In this document: in pieces, positions 37,926-46,611 of the stretch | Position numbering within the stretch: position 1 is the first letter of the stretch | Layout: every line of letters begins with the position of its first letter | Source: an uncultured Tenacibaculum sp. | GTDB taxonomy: Bacteria > Bacteroidota > Bacteroidia > Flavobacteriales > Flavobacteriaceae | Length of the DNA: 64,000 nt | Direction: 5' to 3' | Assembly (NCBI GenBank): GCA_947492185.1 | Contig: CANLMR010000008.1 | Coordinates: 62,001 to 126,000 of the forward strand | Translations under genes and position numbers: made by a program | Notes under the pieces: generated by a model | Told to the model about the DNA's origin: nothing | The model's database searches: none | What the model saw: the letters and a program-made list of their open reading frames with translations, nothing else

Positions 37926-40331
37926 TTAAAAGAAGCCACCGCCTCCTTGTTTTTCGTTACTATCTCTTCTTCTTCTAGATTTAGCTTTGTTTTTACCACC
38001 ACCAAATCTGTAGTTAAACCCTAAGTAAGCTGTTCTGCTTTCCCATTTAAATCTACCGTTTTGTGTGAATGGATTATCAGATGCAAATTGAAATTGCATA
38101 GTGTTGAATATATCGTTTACTCTAAATGTTAAGTTTCCTTTTCCACCAAAAACAGAATAGTTAGCACCTAAGTTTACCATTTTCATTGGATCTACTTTCC
38201 ATTGAATATCTTCTACTGCACCACGATACATAGCAAATAATTGTAACCTTAACTTTTTAGATACCGTAAAGCTATTGCTAATTCTAGCATTGAAAACTTC
38301 GTTCTGTACTTCTAATCTAGGTGCAGAAGGGTTTGTTAAATCTGCTACACCAAACTGCTTTTGAGAATAGAAATCCATACTAGCATTTGCTCTCCACCAT
38401 TTTGCTATTCTATAACTAGATGATAACTCAACACCATAAGCATCTGTGTCATCAAAGTTTTGGAATGTCAAAATCTGACGAACGTTTGATGGATCTGAAG
38501 GATCTCTAAATGTAACTCTGGAAATAACATCGTTAATATTTCTATAGAATGTACCTAAAGTAATAGATCCTCCTTTAATTTTTCTTGTATAGTTTAATTC
38601 AATTGAGTTTGTAAACTGAGGCAATAAATTTTCATTACCTACAGATGTAATTAATGGAGTACTCCATTCTCTAATTGGATTTACTTGCTGAATATTAGGT
38701 CTATCAACACGTTTACTATAACTCAATTGAAATTGATTTTTTTCTGAAGGATTATAGGTAAAGAATGCTGATGGATAAATAGTGAAAATATCATCTGTTA
38801 CTTTTTCTGTTCCTACTGTCTCAACATTAAAATTTCCTTCAATATTAAACTGCTCTAATCTAGCACCTAATTGCATTGTTACCTTCCCAAAGGTATGTCC
38901 ATAGTTAGCATATCCTGAAACAATTTTCCTGTCGTAGCTAAATGATGAATTGTTGAAATTAGTTTGGTTAGTAATGTTTGTATTATCTGTTCCATCTTCA
39001 CGATATTCTAAGCCTAATTCTAACTTCCCTTTTTTAGAAATTGGATTAGTATAATCTAAGTTCATTAAAATATTATAACGCTCATTATTGATGTCATTAA
39101 AATAGTTTAACTCACCATCTGTAGCATTTAAAATATCGTTATTCACTAATACTTGAGGGGCGTCATTTATAGAATATGTAGATTCAAACTCGACATTATG
39201 TCCCTTTTTATCAAAGTCATGTTTGTAATTAACATTGTAGGTTTGGTTATGACTGCTATTGTCTTGTATGTTAGGAGCATTGCTAATTAAGGTATTTGTT
39301 GCATCGCTAACTAAAACTCTACCAGTAGCATCATTATCTGACCAGTTTTGAGTTGTGTAGAATGAAAAAGTATTCTTATCATCGATATAAACATCTGCTC
39401 CTATTTTAAATAGGTGAGATTCATTATCATTTTTAAATACGAAATCTTGAAAATTAATTCCATCTCTATTGATAAAGCCAAAATTGTATCGATCTCCACC
39501 ATTGAAACCGTAATTTCCAAAAAAGTTTACTTTTCCAGTTTTATAATTCATGTTAGTAGAAGCGTTATAACGCACATAGTGTCCAGTTTCTATACCAGTA
39601 TTTAATGAACCATTAAAGCCCATATTGGCATTTTTGTTCAAAATGATATTAATAATACCACTCATTCCTTCTGGATTATATTTTGCTGATGGATTCGTAA
39701 TTAATTCAACACTTTTTATAGAGGTTGAAGGTAATTGCCTTAATAACTGAGCAGCTGGAACGTTTGTTGGTCTTCCATCTACTAAAACTCGTACATTTTC
39801 GTTACCACGTAAGCTAATATTTCCTGTTTGGCTATCTACACTTACAGATTGTACATTATTTAATAGTTCAGAAGCTGTTGCTCCAGCAGAAGTTAAATCT
39901 TTACCAACATTAATAACCTTACGATCTACTTTTTGAACTACAGTAGAAGTTTCAGCTCTAACTTCAACCTCGTCAAGTGTTGTAGAATCTTCTTCCAAAG
40001 CAATAGTTCCTAGTTTAATATTTCTACTTTTACTACCAATTGTAATTTCTCGTGTAACAGTTTTGTATCCGATAAATTGAATTTCAACAAAACTTTTCCC
40101 TTCAGGTATTTTTGTAACATTAAAAATTCCCTTTTCATCAGTAATTCCACCAGTTAATACTTTTTTAGCAGCATCTCTGATAATAATATTTACATATGGT
40201 AATGGTTCTTTTGAAAGTTTGTCTATAATTTTTCCTGAAATTTTCCCAGGCCTGGGTAAATCCTCTTTTTTCATTTGTGCAAATGAACTTGTACTTATAG
40301 CTAATACAAGTAATAGTAAAAATCTTCTCAT
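37926..40331 (-). CDS. TonB-dependent outer-membrane receptor (outer membrane beta-barrel family)
   Basis: 801 residues. After a signal peptide (1-18), a carboxypeptidase-regulatory-like domain covers about 28-110 (KISGKIIDKLSKEPLPYVNI). A plug domain follows (ASELLNNVQSVSVDSQTGNI, then SLRGNENVRVLVDGRPT), and the rest is a barrel of aromatic-rich strands. The last 25 residues are unusual: a basic run (KSRRRRDSN) and GGGGFF after the final barrel strand (YLGFNYRFGGGKN). No SusD partner is adjacent, so this is not a polysaccharide locus. Ligand unknown; iron complexes, peptides or other small molecules are all possible. Confidence 0.9.
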   Translation of the reverse strand: MRRFLLLLVLAISTSSFAQMKKEDLPRPGKISGKIIDKLSKEPLPYVNIIIRDAAKKVLTGGITDEKGIFNVTKIPEGKSFVEIQFIGYKTVTREITIGSKSRNIKLGTIALEEDSTTLDEVEVRAETSTVVQKVDRKVINVGKDLTSAGATASELLNNVQSVSVDSQTGNISLRGNENVRVLVDGRPTNVPAAQLLRQLPSTSIKSVELITNPSAKYNPEGMSGIINIILNKNANMGFNGSLNTGIETGHYVRYNASTNMNYKTGKVNFFGNYGFNGGDRYNFGFINRDGINFQDFVFKNDNESHLFKIGADVYIDDKNTFSFYTTQNWSDNDATGRVLVSDATNTLISNAPNIQDNSSHNQTYNVNYKHDFDKKGHNVEFESTYSINDAPQVLVNNDILNATDGELNYFNDINNERYNILMNLDYTNPISKKGKLELGLEYREDGTDNTNITNQTNFNNSSFSYDRKIVSGYANYGHTFGKVTMQLGARLEQFNIEGNFNVETVGTEKVTDDIFTIYPSAFFTYNPSEKNQFQLSYSKRVDRPNIQQVNPIREWSTPLITSVGNENLLPQFTNSIELNYTRKIKGGSITLGTFYRNINDVISRVTFRDPSDPSNVRQILTFQNFDDTDAYGVELSSSYRIAKWWRANASMDFYSQKQFGVADLTNPSAPRLEVQNEVFNARISNSFTVSKKLRLQLFAMYRGAVEDIQWKVDPMKMVNLGANYSVFGGKGNLTFRVNDIFNTMQFQFASDNPFTQNGRFKWESRTAYLGFNYRFGGGKNKAKSRRRRDSNEKQGGGGFF

Positions 40332-40452
40332 CTCTTATGTTATTTGTAGTTCTTCAATGCATAAAAGACTATGAGGAGTATAGTTTTGTTACTTCGTTTA
40401 ACACTGTTTAACGAATCATTAACAAACCTTTTAAAATAAAATCAAAGTGTTT

Positions 40453-41391
40453 TTAAACGTGAACAGGAATTTTAGTATTACAAGTGAAAACCTCTCCAAC
40501 CCTTGCTAATTCTACGTTTTCAAATATAGTTTGCGCCTCCTCTCGAAAGCATTCTATGTCAGAATATCGACTTGAGTAATGGCCTAAAATTAATTTTCCT
40601 GCATTTGCATTTTTTGCAATTGTAGCAGCCTGTTCAGCTGTGGAATGTTTTGTTCTTTCACAAAGATGTTCAAGTTCTTTTAAAAATGTAGCTTCATGAT
40701 ATAAAAGATCAACATCTTTTATGATTGGAACAATATCTGGCTTATACATCGTATCACTACAAAATGCATAGCTTTTTGGATTTTCTGGTGAAATAGTTAA
40801 TTCTTCGTTGGTAATTATTTCTCCTGAACTCAACATGAAATCTTTACCTGCTTTTAAGTTATGGTAGTCGCAGATTTCAATTTCGTCATATTGTTTGATA
40901 TTATCTATGTGTAAGTTTCTCGGTCTTGATTTTTCTTTAAAAAGATAACCATTGGTATATACTCTATGATGCAAAGGAATAGTGTGAACCGAAACTTTAT
41001 CATCCTCAAAAATTAATTCACTTTTATTAGAAGTTAACTCATGAAAAATAATTTTATATTTCACATGTGACATTGATAATTTAAGCTGAAGTTCAGTAAT
41101 TTGCTTTATACCTTTTGGGCCAAAAATATGTAAATCTTTTTCGCGATTTAAAATACCGAAAGTGGATAACAAACCAATTAAACCAAAAAAGTGGTCACCG
41201 TGTAAATGAGAGATAAAAATATGATTGATTTTAGAAAAACCAACTTTATATTTTCTCATTTGACGTTGTGTACCTTCACCACAGTCTATCAAGAAATGCC
41301 TATTGTTTATTTCTAAATATTGCGACGTTGGGTGTGCATTTACTCTTGGTGTTGCTGAATGACAACCTAATACTGTTAATTTTAAACTCAT
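40453..41391 (-). CDS. rnz: Ribonuclease Z
   Basis: Zinc-dependent endonuclease that trims tRNA 3' ends. 312 residues of the metallo-beta-lactamase fold. Metal ligands: SHLHGDHFFGL, the Asp in FCSDTMYKPD, and the C-terminal His in ILGHYSSRY. LIDCGEGTQRQMRKY is typical of the family. Its start overlaps the stop of the preceding T9SS-tail gene by four bases (ATGA), so it is the last gene of the pyrR operon. Confidence 0.95.
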   Translation of the reverse strand: MSLKLTVLGCHSATPRVNAHPTSQYLEINNRHFLIDCGEGTQRQMRKYKVGFSKINHIFISHLHGDHFFGLIGLLSTFGILNREKDLHIFGPKGIKQITELQLKLSMSHVKYKIIFHELTSNKSELIFEDDKVSVHTIPLHHRVYTNGYLFKEKSRPRNLHIDNIKQYDEIEICDYHNLKAGKDFMLSSGEIITNEELTISPENPKSYAFCSDTMYKPDIVPIIKDVDLLYHEATFLKELEHLCERTKHSTAEQAATIAKNANAGKLILGHYSSRYSDIECFREEAQTIFENVELARVGEVFTCNTKIPVHV

Positions 41392-41708
41392 CTAATTACA
41401 AAACGTTTAGAAATTACTTCTTTGCCAGTTTGAATAGCGTAGATGTACATTCCCGAACTTAAATTATTTCGTTTGAATGGAAACTCGTTTTTACCTTTAA
41501 GAGCTGAAAGCTTTTTTGTAAAAACAGTTTTTCCTAGAACATTTCTAACGCTAATTAAAACTTCTTGTTGGGTAGTTGAGTTAAAAGTTATAGTGGTTGA
41601 ATTGTAAAATGGGTTTGGTGATGCCACCAATTTATTCACTGATTTCTCTTGTGAGAAAAGCACTGAAGCACATAAAACAGAAAAGATAAAAAGTAGTTTT
41701 TTTATCAT
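41388..41708 (-). CDS. Minimal protein of signal peptide plus T9SS type A sorting domain
   Basis: 106 residues. A signal peptide (1-19, ending VLFSQ) is followed almost at once by a type A C-terminal T9SS domain: VASPNPFYNSTTITFNST, then VLGKTVFTKKL and LSSGMYIYAIQTGKEVISKRF. There is no cargo domain between. Such tails normally guide and are cut from much larger proteins. It could be a decaying remnant, but the reading frame and operon position (4-base overlap with rnz, 20 bases after the STAS-like gene) are intact. I cannot give it a role beyond possible T9SS-routed peptide release. Confidence 0.85.
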   Translation of the reverse strand: MIKKLLFIFSVLCASVLFSQEKSVNKLVASPNPFYNSTTITFNSTTQQEVLISVRNVLGKTVFTKKLSALKGKNEFPFKRNNLSSGMYIYAIQTGKEVISKRFVIR

Positions 41709-41728
41709 ACTAAAGGGGATATTATTTG

Positions 41729-42061
41729 TTAAAAACCTAAATCTCTTTGGATATTTTCCATTTCTAACACATCTTCCGCTTCTTGTAAAGTAGGAACAAT
41801 GTTAAAAGTCTCAGGGAATTTATCCACGTCAACATTCTGATATACAACTACAAAAGTTGTGCCGCTTTCTTGATGCATATCAGCACATTTCAAAAATAAC
41901 GAAATTTCTTTTTCATTTGCAACAAGATTCGATGAAATGTTAATAATTACGTTATTTTTTGTGAATTCTCTATGTTGATTAGTAAAATAAGTGTAAAATT
42001 CTGAAAAAGAGCTTTTCTCAGAATTGATTAGAATATATCCTTCTTTATGCACTGTTTTCAT
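41729..42061 (-). CDS. STAS-like protein
   Basis: 110 residues with the alternating strand-helix pattern of a STAS domain: NVIINISSN as the central strand, EKEISLFLKCADMHQESGTT as the phosphosite-region helix, then TFVVVYQNV and FNIVPTLQEAEDVLEM at the end. STAS domains act as anti-anti-sigma factors or transporter regulators. The usual Ser in the DxSG motif is not evident. It lies between pyrB (5 bases) and the T9SS-tail gene (20 bases) in the pyrR operon. A role in pyrimidine control or a link to rnz is inference. Confidence 0.65.
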   Translation of the reverse strand: MKTVHKEGYILINSEKSSFSEFYTYFTNQHREFTKNNVIINISSNLVANEKEISLFLKCADMHQESGTTFVVVYQNVDVDKFPETFNIVPTLQEAEDVLEMENIQRDLGF

Positions 42062-42066
42062 AATAA

Positions 42067-42999
42067 CTATCTTTTTATTTGCTGTGCTAACAAATAAATA
42101 ACAGCCATTCTTACTGCAACTCCATTTTCTACTTGGTTAAGTATGATAGACTGTTTACTATCTGCTACGTCACTTGTTAATTCTACACCTCTATTTATAG
42201 GTCCTGGGTGCATTATAACAATATCTTTGCCAAGATTATCTAGTATCTCTTTATTGATTCCGAAAAGTTGCTTGTATTCTCTTGTAGAAGGGAAATATTT
42301 AATATCCATTCTTTCGTGTTGAACACGTAATACATTAGCAACATCACACCATTCAAGAGCTTTCTTTAAGTTGGTTTCAACCTCAACACCTAAGCTAGAA
42401 ATATATCTTGGAATTAATGTTGTTGGTCCACAAACTTTAACTTGTGCTCCTTGTAATTGAAGAGCGAATATATTTGATAAAGCAACTCTTGAGTGTAAAA
42501 TATCTCCTACAATTACAATCTTTTTTCCTTTTAAATTAGAGTTTAATGCTTCTCTCATAGAAAAACTATCTAAAAGTGCTTGAGTCGGATGTTCATGAGT
42601 TCCATCACCAGCGTTAACAATCTTAGCATCAACATGCTTAGATAAGAAAACTCCAGCGCCAACATTTCCATGACGCATTACAACAATATCAACTTTCATT
42701 GATAAAATGTTGTTTACTGTGTCAATAAGTGTTTCTCCTTTTTTAACAGAAGATTGTCCAGCAGAAAAATTGATTACATCAGCAGATAAACGTTTTTCCG
42801 CTAATTCAAAAGATAATTTGGTACGTGTACTATTTTCAAAAAATAAGTTAGCTATGGTAATATCTCTAAGAGAAGGAACTTTTTTAATAGGACGATTAAT
42901 TACTTCTTTGAAATGAGCTGCGGTCTCAAATATAAGTTCTAAATCATTTTTGTTCAGATATTTAATTCCTAATAAATGTTCTACACTTAACTGCTTCAT
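42067..42999 (-). CDS. pyrB: Aspartate carbamoyltransferase catalytic subunit
   Basis: Transfers carbamoyl from carbamoyl phosphate to aspartate, the first committed step of pyrimidine synthesis. 310 residues. Motifs: FFENSTRTKLSFELA for phosphate binding, DGTHEHPTQALLDS, and MHPGPINRG near the end. It starts 2 bases after pyrR. No pyrI regulatory subunit gene is adjacent, so feedback inhibition by CTP through PyrI is not expected from this locus. Confidence 0.96.
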   Translation of the reverse strand: MKQLSVEHLLGIKYLNKNDLELIFETAAHFKEVINRPIKKVPSLRDITIANLFFENSTRTKLSFELAEKRLSADVINFSAGQSSVKKGETLIDTVNNILSMKVDIVVMRHGNVGAGVFLSKHVDAKIVNAGDGTHEHPTQALLDSFSMREALNSNLKGKKIVIVGDILHSRVALSNIFALQLQGAQVKVCGPTTLIPRYISSLGVEVETNLKKALEWCDVANVLRVQHERMDIKYFPSTREYKQLFGINKEILDNLGKDIVIMHPGPINRGVELTSDVADSKQSIILNQVENGVAVRMAVIYLLAQQIKR

Positions 43000-43001
43000 T
43001 A

Positions 43002-43556
43002 TTAATCTTTCTTAGAGTTTTTGGATACTAAGTATATTTCGTCTTTTGTATGGGTACCTTTCCAGTTAACAAGAACTTTTTCCTCGTTAATGGCATCAAC
43101 CTGTCTTCCTCTATAATTGGGTTGAATAGGTAAATGTCTACTAAATCTTCTATCGATTAAAACTAGTAATTCAATGCTAGTTGGTCTTCCAAATGCTTGT
43201 AAAGCGGTTAATGCTGATCTTACACTTCTTCCAGAGTATAAAACATCATCAATAATAACCACCTTCTTGTTTTCAATTAGAAAGTCAATTTTGGTTGGAG
43301 TAGCTTCTAAAGGTTCATCTTTTCTTCTAAAATCATCACGATAAAAGGTAATGTCTAATAATCCTAGTTTTAAGTTTTGAATATTATAATCTTCAACTAG
43401 AATCTTTTTTAAACGTTCTGCTAAAAAGATTCCTCTTGGTTGTAAACCAATTAAAACAGTATTAGAAAAGTCGTTATGATTTTCGATTAGCTGACATGCT
43501 AATCGATGCAGAATTATTTCAATTTCTTTAGAAGTAAGTAGTGTTTTTCTGCTCAT
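43002..43556 (-). CDS. pyrR: PyrR: pyr operon regulator / uracil phosphoribosyltransferase
   Basis: 184 residues, PRTase fold, with the PRPP loop VVIIDDVLYSGRSVRSAL. In Bacillus, PyrR binds pyr mRNA leaders to cause termination, and it also has uracil phosphoribosyltransferase activity. It heads the operon pyrR-pyrB-STAS-T9SS tail-rnz. A promoter (43592-43621) places the transcript start about 28 bases before the ATG, so there is no room for a leader hairpin. It may therefore work mainly as an enzyme or act on other targets. Confidence 0.94.
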   Translation of the reverse strand: MSRKTLLTSKEIEIILHRLACQLIENHNDFSNTVLIGLQPRGIFLAERLKKILVEDYNIQNLKLGLLDITFYRDDFRRKDEPLEATPTKIDFLIENKKVVIIDDVLYSGRSVRSALTALQAFGRPTSIELLVLIDRRFSRHLPIQPNYRGRQVDAINEEKVLVNWKGTHTKDEIYLVSKNSKKD

Positions 43557-43591
43557 TTTATGCTATCAATTAGCTTGATAGTTCCAGAGTT

Positions 43592-43621
43592 CAAAAGTAG
43601 TATAAAAATGCCTCAGCTCAA
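43592..43621 (-). promoter_or_regulatory. pyrR operon promoter (flavobacterial -33/-7)
   Basis: On the minus strand: TTG (43619-43621), 19 bases, TACTTTTG (43592-43599). It has the same spacing and -7 box as the pyrG promoter. Confidence 0.7.
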
Positions 43622-43660
43622 AATTAAACTTTAAGAAACCTTTAACGGTGAAATAATATC

Positions 43661-43668
43661 TATATTTG
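43661..43668 (+). promoter_or_regulatory. -7 promoter box of the SulP gene
   Basis: TATATTTG matches TAnnTTTG and lies 27 bases before the ATG at 43696. No TTG is seen at the -33 distance. Its presence argues against the upstream TTG start at 43666, which would lie inside the box. Confidence 0.5.
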
Positions 43669-43695
43669 CCCTCTTTTAAAATAAAGAAAACAATT

Positions 43696-45324
43696 ATGAC
43701 TGAGTTTATTACCAAACGAGTAGGGAATATTAGAAATGATGTTTTATCTGGAATTACTGTTGCATTAGCATTAGTTCCAGAAGCAGTGGCATTTGCTTTC
43801 GTTGCTGGAGTTGATCCGTTAGTTGGATTGTATGCAGCTTTTATGATTGGACTAATTACCTCAATTTTTGGAGGAAGACCAGGAATGATTTCGGGAGCAA
43901 CTGGAGCATTAGCTGTAGTAATGGTGAGTTTAGTTGCTGAAGGAAATGGAATGGGAGCAGAAGGAGAAAACTTAGGATTATATTACTTATTCTTAACTGT
44001 TATATTGATGGGAGTTATACAAATGTTAGCAGGAGTTTTTAAACTTGGTAAGTTTGTTCGTTTAATTCCACATCCAGTAATGATGGGATTTGTAAATGGT
44101 TTGGCAATTGTTATCTTTTTATCCCAATTAGGAATGTTTACTAAGAAAGTTGGAGGTGAGAAAGTTTGGTTACAAGGAACTGAATTGTTTTTAATGATTG
44201 GATTTGTAGGATTAACAATGCTAATTATGTGGGGGTTACCAAAAATTAAAGCAACTAAGAAGTTACCAGAAGCGTTAATTGCTATTTTAGTAGTTTCTGC
44301 TATTGTTATTTTTGGAGGATTAGATATGGCTACTGTAGGATCTTTCATTAGAGAAGGTGGTGGAGAAGGTTTAAAAGGAGGTTTTCCAGTTCCTGTTTTA
44401 GAAACGTTCACTAAAATCCCATTAAACTTAGAAACCTTAACATTCATTTTTCCTTATGCATTAATTCTTGCAGCTATTGGATTAATAGAAAGTTTAATGA
44501 CATTAAATTTAATTGACGATTTAACTGAAACAAGAGGAAATACAAATCGTGAATGTTTAGCTCAAGGAGGTGCTAATATAATCACTGGTTTATTTGGTGG
44601 AATGGGTGGTTGTGCTATGATTGGACAATCTATTATTAATATAAAAGGAGGAGGACGAGGAAGATTATCAGGAATTACTGCTGCAGTTTTCTTACTAATG
44701 TTTATTCTTTTTGCATCATCTTTAATAGAGCAAGTTCCAATTGCTGCGTTGGTTGGAGTTATGTTTATGGTAGTTATAGGAACATTTGCTTGGAGTAGTT
44801 TTAGAATTGCTAATAAAATTCCAGTTGCAGATTTAATCGTGTTAATTTTAGTTTCTTCTTTAACTGTTATTTTCGATTTAGCAATTGCCGTAATTGCAGG
44901 TGTAATTGTAAGTGCATTAGTGTTCTCTTGGGAAAATGCTAAGATGATTAGAGCTCGTAAGCGTATGCGTGAAGATGGAACAAAAGTTTATGAAATTTGG
45001 GGTCCATTATTCTTTGGTAGTATTTCTTCTTTTAATGAAAAATTTGATGTAAAAAATGACCCAGATAATGTTCTTATTGATTTTGTTGAAAGTAGAATTT
45101 CAGATCATTCAGCATTAGAAGCATTATTTGTTTTAGTTGAGAAGTATCAAGCTGCTGGAAAAACAATTAAATTAAAACATTTAAGTGAAGATTGTAAAGT
45201 ATTAATGTTTAAGGCTAGTGATAAATTCCATGATATAATTATTGAAGATGTTGATGATCCAAGATATCATTTAGCTGCGAATCCAGAGGCTTTTCCAAAA
45301 CCTTTGAATGAATATAAGTTTTAA
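43696..45324 (+). CDS. SulP-family inorganic anion transporter
   Basis: 542 residues from the ATG at 43696 (MTEFITKRVGNIRND). About 10-14 membrane helices precede a C-terminal STAS domain (about 435-535). Family features: LSGITVALALVPEAVAFAFV in the first helices, FGGRPGMISGATGALAVVMV, and LTETRGNTNRECLAQGGANI. SulP proteins carry sulphate, bicarbonate or other anions, often with sodium or protons; the ion carried here cannot be told. It is monocistronic, divergent from pyrR, with a strong terminator. Confidence 0.92.
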   Translation: MTEFITKRVGNIRNDVLSGITVALALVPEAVAFAFVAGVDPLVGLYAAFMIGLITSIFGGRPGMISGATGALAVVMVSLVAEGNGMGAEGENLGLYYLFLTVILMGVIQMLAGVFKLGKFVRLIPHPVMMGFVNGLAIVIFLSQLGMFTKKVGGEKVWLQGTELFLMIGFVGLTMLIMWGLPKIKATKKLPEALIAILVVSAIVIFGGLDMATVGSFIREGGGEGLKGGFPVPVLETFTKIPLNLETLTFIFPYALILAAIGLIESLMTLNLIDDLTETRGNTNRECLAQGGANIITGLFGGMGGCAMIGQSIINIKGGGRGRLSGITAAVFLLMFILFASSLIEQVPIAALVGVMFMVVIGTFAWSSFRIANKIPVADLIVLILVSSLTVIFDLAIAVIAGVIVSALVFSWENAKMIRARKRMREDGTKVYEIWGPLFFGSISSFNEKFDVKNDPDNVLIDFVESRISDHSALEALFVLVEKYQAAGKTIKLKHLSEDCKVLMFKASDKFHDIIIEDVDDPRYHLAANPEAFPKPLNEYKF

Positions 45325-45326
45325 AT

Positions 45327-45356
45327 AAAAAGCTCCTGAATTTTCAGGAGCTTTTT
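45327..45356. terminator. Bidirectional terminator after SulP gene
   Basis: AAAAAGCTCCTGA and TCAGGAGCTTTTT pair around a short AT loop between convergent genes; the methyltransferase stop codon lies in its T-run. Confidence 0.93.
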
Positions 45357-46158
45357 ATTTTTTGAATAACCAAACATCTTGCTGTGGTTTACTGTTCGTT
45401 ACTTCTCCAGGAATATGCTTTAATACTTTTAGATTGTTTTTCTCAGCTATGTCTTTCATGAAAGATTCTGGTTGATAAGAAGAAAATAATCGGTTTCCTT
45501 CCTTCTTAAAATCATGAACAATAAGTTCTCCTTGATTGTATTTTGAGATCTCTTTTTCAGTTAATTTAAATTGATGTGCGTTACCATGAGTTGTTAAAAA
45601 TAAAATCCCATTCGGTTTTAATATCCTGTATAGTTCCTCAAACCATGTGCAATGTTGCTCTAAAGAAAGATGTGTAAATATTGAAATGCCATAGATTAAA
45701 TCAAACTGCTCATTATTGTAAGATAGAGGAGGAGTAATCTGGTTTAGTTTGAAATCAATATTCTTTAAATTTTCAGAACACCATTTTACATATTTTGGAT
45801 TGTAGTCGCATCCAAAATATTTGTTAGTCTCTCCTGCGATTGTTGGTAAATGGCGTAATATTCTTCCTGTGCCACAACCCCAGTCAAGAATAGTGGAATT
45901 TTCTAACTTTTTAAATTCAGAAACATGATCTACTAACCATTTAGCTGTTGGGATTCCGTTTGTGTAAAACTTTTCATAGTTGAGTTGAAAAGTTTCATAG
46001 ATATAAAAATCTGGAGGTAGTTTTACATTAGAATTTACCTTTTTGAAGGCAATGTTACTTTTCTTATTTTTAAATTTCTGACGATAAAAATTCAGTTGTT
46101 CAACTAAGGACAGTAAATTAAGACTAGCTAAAAAACGTTTGATTACTATTTTTTTCAT
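45355..46158 (-). CDS. Class I SAM-dependent methyltransferase
   Basis: 267 residues with the SAM motif STILDWGCGTGRILRHL (about 85-100), the acidic loop FGCDYNPKYVKWCS, and FDLIYGISIFTHLS as motif IV. These belong to the Methyltransf_11/25 group, often acting on small molecules, lipids or glycans. The substrate is unknown. The basic N-terminal 45 residues are unassigned. It is the last gene of a run that starts at ddl and is 9 bases downstream of the MORN lipoprotein. Confidence 0.82.
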   Translation of the reverse strand: MKKIVIKRFLASLNLLSLVEQLNFYRQKFKNKKSNIAFKKVNSNVKLPPDFYIYETFQLNYEKFYTNGIPTAKWLVDHVSEFKKLENSTILDWGCGTGRILRHLPTIAGETNKYFGCDYNPKYVKWCSENLKNIDFKLNQITPPLSYNNEQFDLIYGISIFTHLSLEQHCTWFEELYRILKPNGILFLTTHGNAHQFKLTEKEISKYNQGELIVHDFKKEGNRLFSSYQPESFMKDIAEKNNLKVLKHIPGEVTNSKPQQDVWLFKK

Positions 46159-46167
46159 GTATTAATC

Positions 46168-46611
46168 TTAATTGCGATTTACAATATTTCCGTTTAAATC
46201 CCATTCAGTAGTATTTACTAAAGTATCAGTGCTCCAAAGTTGTTCTTTAAATGTGTTACCATTTTTATGATATAATTTCCATACCCCATGTTTGATCCCC
46301 GCTTTAAAATTTCCTTCAGCGCCTAATTTACCATCTTCAATATCATATACTTTCCACCATCCATTTCTTTTACCGTTTTCCATAGGTCCTTCACCGGCGA
46401 TAAAACCATTATTATGATACCATTTCATTAATCCATTGGCTTTACCGTTTATATAAACCCCTTCTGATGCTAACTTCCCATTATCCCAATAATCTTTTTT
46501 AATTTCCTTTATTTCTTCTAATATTGGTTTTATTTCTTGTGTGTTTTGCTTTTGTTTACAACAAAGAAAAAACGTCAATGAAATAAGAAAGAGAATTGTT
46601 AGTCTTTTCAT
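46168..46611 (-). CDS. MORN-repeat lipoprotein (YwqK-like)
   Basis: 147 residues. The signal peptide ends in LCCKQKQ, so it is probably lipidated at residue 17 or 18. Four MORN-like repeats follow, of the form YWDNGKLASEGVYINGKANG, WYHNNGFIAGEGPMENGKRN, GKLGAEGNFKAGIKHG and KLYHKNGNTFKEQLW. It overlaps the M14 gene by one base. It is related in repeat type to the TonB/MORN protein two genes upstream. Confidence 0.82.
   Translation of the reverse strand: MKRLTILFLISLTFFLCCKQKQNTQEIKPILEEIKEIKKDYWDNGKLASEGVYINGKANGLMKWYHNNGFIAGEGPMENGKRNGWWKVYDIEDGKLGAEGNFKAGIKHGVWKLYHKNGNTFKEQLWSTDTLVNTTEWDLNGNIVNRN

Noticed and set aside
37926..40331. SusC-type receptor of a polysaccharide utilisation locus
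   Set aside because: No SusD-like gene and no glycoside hydrolases are adjacent; the neighbours are carB and rnz.
43666..43695. TTG start for the SulP transporter ten codons upstream
   Set aside because: The codon overlaps a good -7 promoter box (TATATTTG at 43661-43668), and the ATG at 43696 gives the normal N-terminus.
43983..44447. A 154-residue minus-strand frame opposite the SulP gene
   Set aside because: A shadow frame; Asn/Pro/Lys/Ile-rich and without a domain.
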